From Deltaproteobacteria bacterium (GTDB lineage Bacteria; Desulfobacterota; Binatia; UTPRO1): 64,000 nt of DNA. Positions 60,963 through 64,000 of this stretch are shown in pieces (the stretch's first letter is position 1; every line of letters starts with the position of its first letter). The stretch lies in the NCBI GenBank assembly GCA_020852955.1, contig JADYZW010000033.1, forward strand, positions 24,899 through 88,898. Direction: 5' to 3'. The translations under genes and the position numbers were made by a program. The notes under the pieces were generated by a model. The model ran no database searches, was not told the origin of the DNA, and saw only the letters and a program-made list of their open reading frames with translations.

Positions 60963-62735
60963 ATGGCGAGCGCAGGGCCACCCCGCGCGGCGACGTGCTC
61001 GGCCGCCACCCCCGCGGACCTTCGCCGGCTGTGGGAGAACGGCGATCGCGGACCGGCCCTCCGCGCGGCGCTGGAAGGTTGGGACCGCCTGCTGTCGGAC
61101 CCGTCCGATCTCGAGTGGCTGGCGCGGGCGCTGCGGGCGTCCGGCCTGGGCGCCGAAGCCCTCGCGTTGCAGGTCGCGGCGGCCAGGAGGCACGCGCGCC
61201 TCGCGACCTCGGGAGGAGGCCTCATCCGCAGCATCCTGGCGAGCGGAGACCCGTGGTGGGCCCGCGAGCTCCTGGCGGAGGCCGGCGGCGATTCCCGCGA
61301 GCTGCAGGCGCTCCGGATCGAGGTGGCGCTCGCGCTCGGCGATGCCGCGCCCTTGATCGCGGCATGGGTCCGCACGCATCGCGACGGGCCCGCGCTGGAG
61401 GCGGCGGTACGCTGGTGGGTGCGCAGCGACCGGGTGGAGGAAGCGGCGCGCCTCGCGGACGAGGTTCCCGGACTGACGCGCTGGCGCGCGCGCTTCGCGC
61501 TGTGGCGCAACCGCCCCGACGTCGCCCGCCCGCTCCTGGCGACGCTCGCTCCGGATTCCGAGGTGCGCTGTCTGGAGGCCATCGCCTGCGTCCTCGACGG
61601 CGACCTCGCGCAGGGAGAAACACGCCTCCGATCGCTGCTGGATACCGACGTGCGCGAGGAGGCGGCGGCCTGGCTGGCCACCGTGCTCCGCAAGCAGCGG
61701 CGCTATGCCGACGCCGTGAAAGCCGCCGACGCGGCGAGCAGCGCGAGCCTCGGCTTCAACCTGGTGGCCAGGCTGGAGCGCGAGATCGCTTCCGACCACG
61801 AATGGATGGACAACGCCGCGGGCGGTCCCGCGCCGGCACGCGCCGGCTGGCTGCCGCGGATCGCCCGCTTCGCGCAGCGCCTCGGAGGACGATTCAGGCT
61901 GCGCAGAATCGAAGACCTCGAAAATGCCGACGCCCTCTATCCGCTCGGCCTGAAGCCTCGGGACACCACCGCCGCCCTCGCGGCGGCCGTGAATCGTTTC
62001 GGGGGCAACCACACGGTCCACCTCACCACGACGACCGGCGGCGTCCTCGCCTCGTACCCGCTCCCCGAGAACCCGCGACAGCTGGGCGCCACCGTCCAGC
62101 TGGTGCTCTGGACGCGCGGCGCCGACGCCGCCCGGGCGTTGTACGACCGGCTCGCGAAGCGTGTGGACGATCACCCGCTGTATCGCATCTACCACGGCGA
62201 GTTGGAGCTCTGGATGGGCGCCTACGCACGGGCCGAGCGGATCTTCCGGGCGATCCTCGCCCGCGACGAATGGGTGCGCTGGGCCTGGATCGGCCTCGGC
62301 GCGAGCGTGATGTTCCAGGGCGATCTCGGGGAGGCGCAGAAGATCTGGACGCGGGGCCTGTCGCGCACCCACCCGGTGCCGGGGCCGACGCTCTACGTCT
62401 ACCGGGGTGAATGCTACCGGCGGCAGGGGGAGCACGATCTCGCGCGCAGGGAGCTCGAGACGGGCCTGCGCCAGAAGCCGTACCGGCTGAGCGCCCGCAT
62501 CAATCTGGCGTTGCTCGATCGTGACCCCGACGCTCTCGCACGCGCGGAGCGCGACTGCGCCGCCTTCGCGCCGCTCTTGATGGCGGAGCTGCGGGGGTCT
62601 CCGGTGGAGCGGCTCGAGCAGGTGCTCGAGGCGATGCGCGGCAATCGGAGCTCATCCGCGTGGAACATGAGCTACCACCTCTGGGGGCGTCTCTGGCGCC
62701 GAGGCGTGACCGACGGCGCGCGCGGACCCTCGTAG
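60963..62735 (+). CDS. Large TPR-like helical protein
   Basis: 590 residues, helical. TPR-like elements include GGPAPARAGWLPRIARF, YARAERIFRAIL, WAWIGLGASVMFQGDLGEAQ, YVYRGECYRRQGEHDLARRE and YRLSARINLALLDRDPDAL. A short segment, FGGNHTVHLTTTTGGVL, interrupts the helices. No signal peptide. ATG 60963 is used; an in-frame GTG at 60936 would add nine residues. It resembles the smaller TPR protein at 26293 in style. A scaffold or regulator role is possible but not shown. Confidence 0.72.
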   Translation: MASAGPPRAATCSAATPADLRRLWENGDRGPALRAALEGWDRLLSDPSDLEWLARALRASGLGAEALALQVAAARRHARLATSGGGLIRSILASGDPWWARELLAEAGGDSRELQALRIEVALALGDAAPLIAAWVRTHRDGPALEAAVRWWVRSDRVEEAARLADEVPGLTRWRARFALWRNRPDVARPLLATLAPDSEVRCLEAIACVLDGDLAQGETRLRSLLDTDVREEAAAWLATVLRKQRRYADAVKAADAASSASLGFNLVARLEREIASDHEWMDNAAGGPAPARAGWLPRIARFAQRLGGRFRLRRIEDLENADALYPLGLKPRDTTAALAAAVNRFGGNHTVHLTTTTGGVLASYPLPENPRQLGATVQLVLWTRGADAARALYDRLAKRVDDHPLYRIYHGELELWMGAYARAERIFRAILARDEWVRWAWIGLGASVMFQGDLGEAQKIWTRGLSRTHPVPGPTLYVYRGECYRRQGEHDLARRELETGLRQKPYRLSARINLALLDRDPDALARAERDCAAFAPLLMAELRGSPVERLEQVLEAMRGNRSSSAWNMSYHLWGRLWRRGVTDGARGPS

Positions 62736-62783
62736 ACCTCGGCCTCGCTTAGGGAAGCTCTCTCCCACACGTGGGGCGGGCTC

Positions 62784-63302
62784 TTACTGCGGCGGCGCTT
62801 CGCCATGCGGCGGATCGCCCCGACGTCCGTCGCGCGGCGGGCCGACACGGCGGTCGAGTTCGTTCGCCACGGTCCGCTGCACGATCTCCCGGACGTGCTC
62901 TCCCACCAGCCGGACGACGCGGTCGATCGTCTCCCGCTCGCGGCCGCCGTCGTCGCGTCGCTGCGCCTTCGCCTGCTCGTCCTGGAGGAAGCGCTCCAGT
63001 CGTTCGCCGACCAGCTGGACGATGGTGTCGATGATGCGCTTCTCCTGGAACTCGCCGTCCGCACGCCCGCGATGGCGCGCATCGTCGTCGTGCCCGCGGC
63101 GGCCATGGTGGTCGCGGTCGCGCCGGTCGTCCCGCTCGTAGCGGTCGTCGCCGCGGCGATCGTGGCGGTGATCGTGGTCGCGCCGATCCCGGCCGCCGTG
63201 ACCACGCTCGCCCCGGTCCTCGCGTCCCCCGGAACGCGAGCGGACCAGCCGCTCGAGCGCTTCCAGCCGTTCGAAGATCTCACGTCGATCGTCGTGCCCC
63301 AT
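62784..63302 (-). CDS. His/Arg/Asp-rich low-complexity protein with helical C-terminus
   Basis: 172 residues, not recognised. Residues ~20-80 are almost only Asp, Arg, His and Gly (repeats such as RRDHDHRHDRRGDDRY), a strongly charged and probably disordered stretch that could bind metals or nucleic acid. Two similar amphipathic helices follow: RIIDTIVQLVGERLERFLQD and TIDRVVRLVGEHVREIVQRT. The N-terminal REIFERLEALERLV is also a helix. GGAGG lies before ATG 63302, supporting a real gene. Repetitive codons (GAC, CGC, CAC) mean an artefact frame cannot be fully excluded. Confidence 0.6.
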   Translation of the reverse strand: MGHDDRREIFERLEALERLVRSRSGGREDRGERGHGGRDRRDHDHRHDRRGDDRYERDDRRDRDHHGRRGHDDDARHRGRADGEFQEKRIIDTIVQLVGERLERFLQDEQAKAQRRDDGGRERETIDRVVRLVGEHVREIVQRTVANELDRRVGPPRDGRRGDPPHGEAPPQ

Positions 63303-63664
63303 GGGAATCCTCCGGGCATGCGGCCTACACTGGCCGGCGCGCGCCATGCAACCGTTTTCGCCCCGAGATTCCCGAGGGGGTCGTCTAAGCCCTATGCGGT
63401 CCCCATTAGTGATCTAGGGCAGCGCTCAGGCTGCTATTTGCCTTGACAACCGAAACCTCGCAGTGCGACTAAGACATGCGACTTCAACCGGAAAGGTCCT
63501 TCGTCCCGTCCATGACCCAGTGTCGCCTCTCCGACCGACACCGTGCATCGTTCAGCGCCGCGCCAACGGGACAGCTGCGCACCTGTCGGGCCCGGCGGTG
63601 CGGCGTGCCGGGCCAGGAACCCTGAAGCGCGACCAAGCTGGATTTCCAGAATAAGGAGCGAGCG
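63303..63664. promoter_or_regulatory. Divergent intergenic region
   Basis: 362 bp with lower GC in its middle. TTGACA at 63443-63448 is a good -35-like box, but no convincing -10 stands 16-18 bp downstream (best is GACTAA at 63467). No hairpin or RNA gene is seen. AAGGAG (63656-63661) is the ribosome binding site of the next gene. Confidence 0.4.
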
Positions 63665-64000
63665 ATGCTTTCACGACGCACACTGATCGGAAAGGTGGCC
63701 GTGGGTGCGGCGGCGGCGCTGGTGGTGGGCGCCGCTCGGACAGGAGCGGCGGCAGCCACGCGCCCCCCCGATGGCGGCGCCGCGGACGTGCCCACGGACG
63801 GAACCGACGCCGCCGCGCTCGAGCGGAGCGCGGCGCCGGAGGCGGAGCGGCCGGAGGCCGAAGGCGAGGCGGCGGCGCCGTGGGAGTGGTTGGCGCCGTT
63901 GAGCGCGGGGGCGGTGGTGGGGCACGGCTGGAGTCTCGGGGAGCTGACGCCGGTGCGGGACGGTTCGGCGGTGGTGACGCTGCGCAACGCGCGGGGGCAC
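63665..64000 (+). CDS. Tat-exported protein, N-terminal part
   Basis: The first 112 codons of a gene that runs off the window. The N-terminus SRRTLIGKVAVGAAAALVV carries a twin-arginine signal (RR followed by a hydrophobic core), so the protein is probably exported folded. An Ala/Glu/Pro-rich linker follows, then WEWLAPLSAGAVVGHGWSLG, the start of the mature domain. A cofactor-binding protein would be usual for Tat, but no domain can be named. AAGGAG precedes the ATG. Confidence 0.7.
   Translation, partial: MLSRRTLIGKVAVGAAAALVVGAARTGAAAATRPPDGGAADVPTDGTDAAALERSAAPEAERPEAEGEAAAPWEWLAPLSAGAVVGHGWSLGELTPVRDGSAVVTLRNARGH

Noticed and set aside
1..64000. Insertion sequences, integrases, tRNA or rRNA genes
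   Set aside because: No transposase or integrase motif and no tRNA- or rRNA-like sequence was recognised; I could not run a structural RNA search, so a tRNA could have been missed.

Overview
The window is very GC-rich DNA with dense, mostly 4-bp-overlapping operons (ATGA/GTGA stop-start junctions), two large secreted proteins with Myxococcus-type cysteine-rich repeats, and many secondary-metabolism-style oxidoreductases. This fits an uncultivated, large-genome Gram-negative bacterium of the deltaproteobacterial/Binatota/Myxococcota type. No rRNA, tRNA or phylogenetic marker is present, so the assignment is an inference. No mobile element or CRISPR array is visible.

Layout. 1-6.5 kb (+): nucleotide-sugar operon with an SDR end, a sugar C-methyltransferase, a UXS-type SDR, a UDP-sugar dehydrogenase, a 3-dehydratase of the DdhC/RfbH type and a second methyltransferase. 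6.5-11 kb (-): two PhyH dioxygenases, an aldo-keto reductase and a GT-C glycosyltransferase. 11.2-14.8 kb (+): glucose-1-phosphate cytidylyltransferase, an FAD-linked oxidase and an unknown Cys-motif protein. 15-17.4 kb: a secreted protein, an alpha/beta hydrolase and a PhyH enzyme. 17.5-22.9 kb (+): flavin halogenase-like/PqqD-like fusion, a homologue of the unknown Cys-motif protein, a candidate 74-residue small ORF, and a radical SAM-ferredoxin fusion. 23-29.3 kb: HemW-like radical SAM, flavodoxin/FGE-like lipoprotein, TPR protein, radical SAM and UbiA prenyltransferase.

29.5-36.2 kb (-) is a clearly lower-GC island encoding GDP-heptose synthesis and modification (HddC, HddA, GMD-like dehydratase, 3,5-epimerase, SDR), a GtrB-like GT2 and a second DdhC-type 3-dehydratase. 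GmhA follows on the + strand. 37-41 kb: GT-C protein, SnoaL-like secreted protein and a GYPPCC-motif protein. 41.2-49 kb (-): double-PhyH fusion, TauD-like protein with an altered metal motif, B12-type radical SAM, two PhyH enzymes and a GT2. 49-55 kb (-): two secreted Cys-rich proteins. 55.2-61 kb (-): two JmjC-type cupins, a twin radical SAM protein and a GT-C protein. 61-64 kb: TPR protein, a His/Arg/Asp-rich protein and the start of a Tat-exported protein.

Working together: the sugar genes should supply CDP- or UDP-linked deoxy or branched sugars and GDP-linked (deoxy)heptoses, while GT2 and GT-C enzymes transfer sugars at the membrane. Interleaved with them are ten Fe(II)/2-oxoglutarate-type domains and six radical SAM domains. 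Three PhyH genes on the left have clear counterparts on the right, and the DdhC-type and Cys-motif proteins are also each present twice. This looks like two parallel, partly duplicated tailoring sets. Their product (decorated surface glycan, lipid-linked metabolite or modified peptide) cannot be told from the sequence alone.
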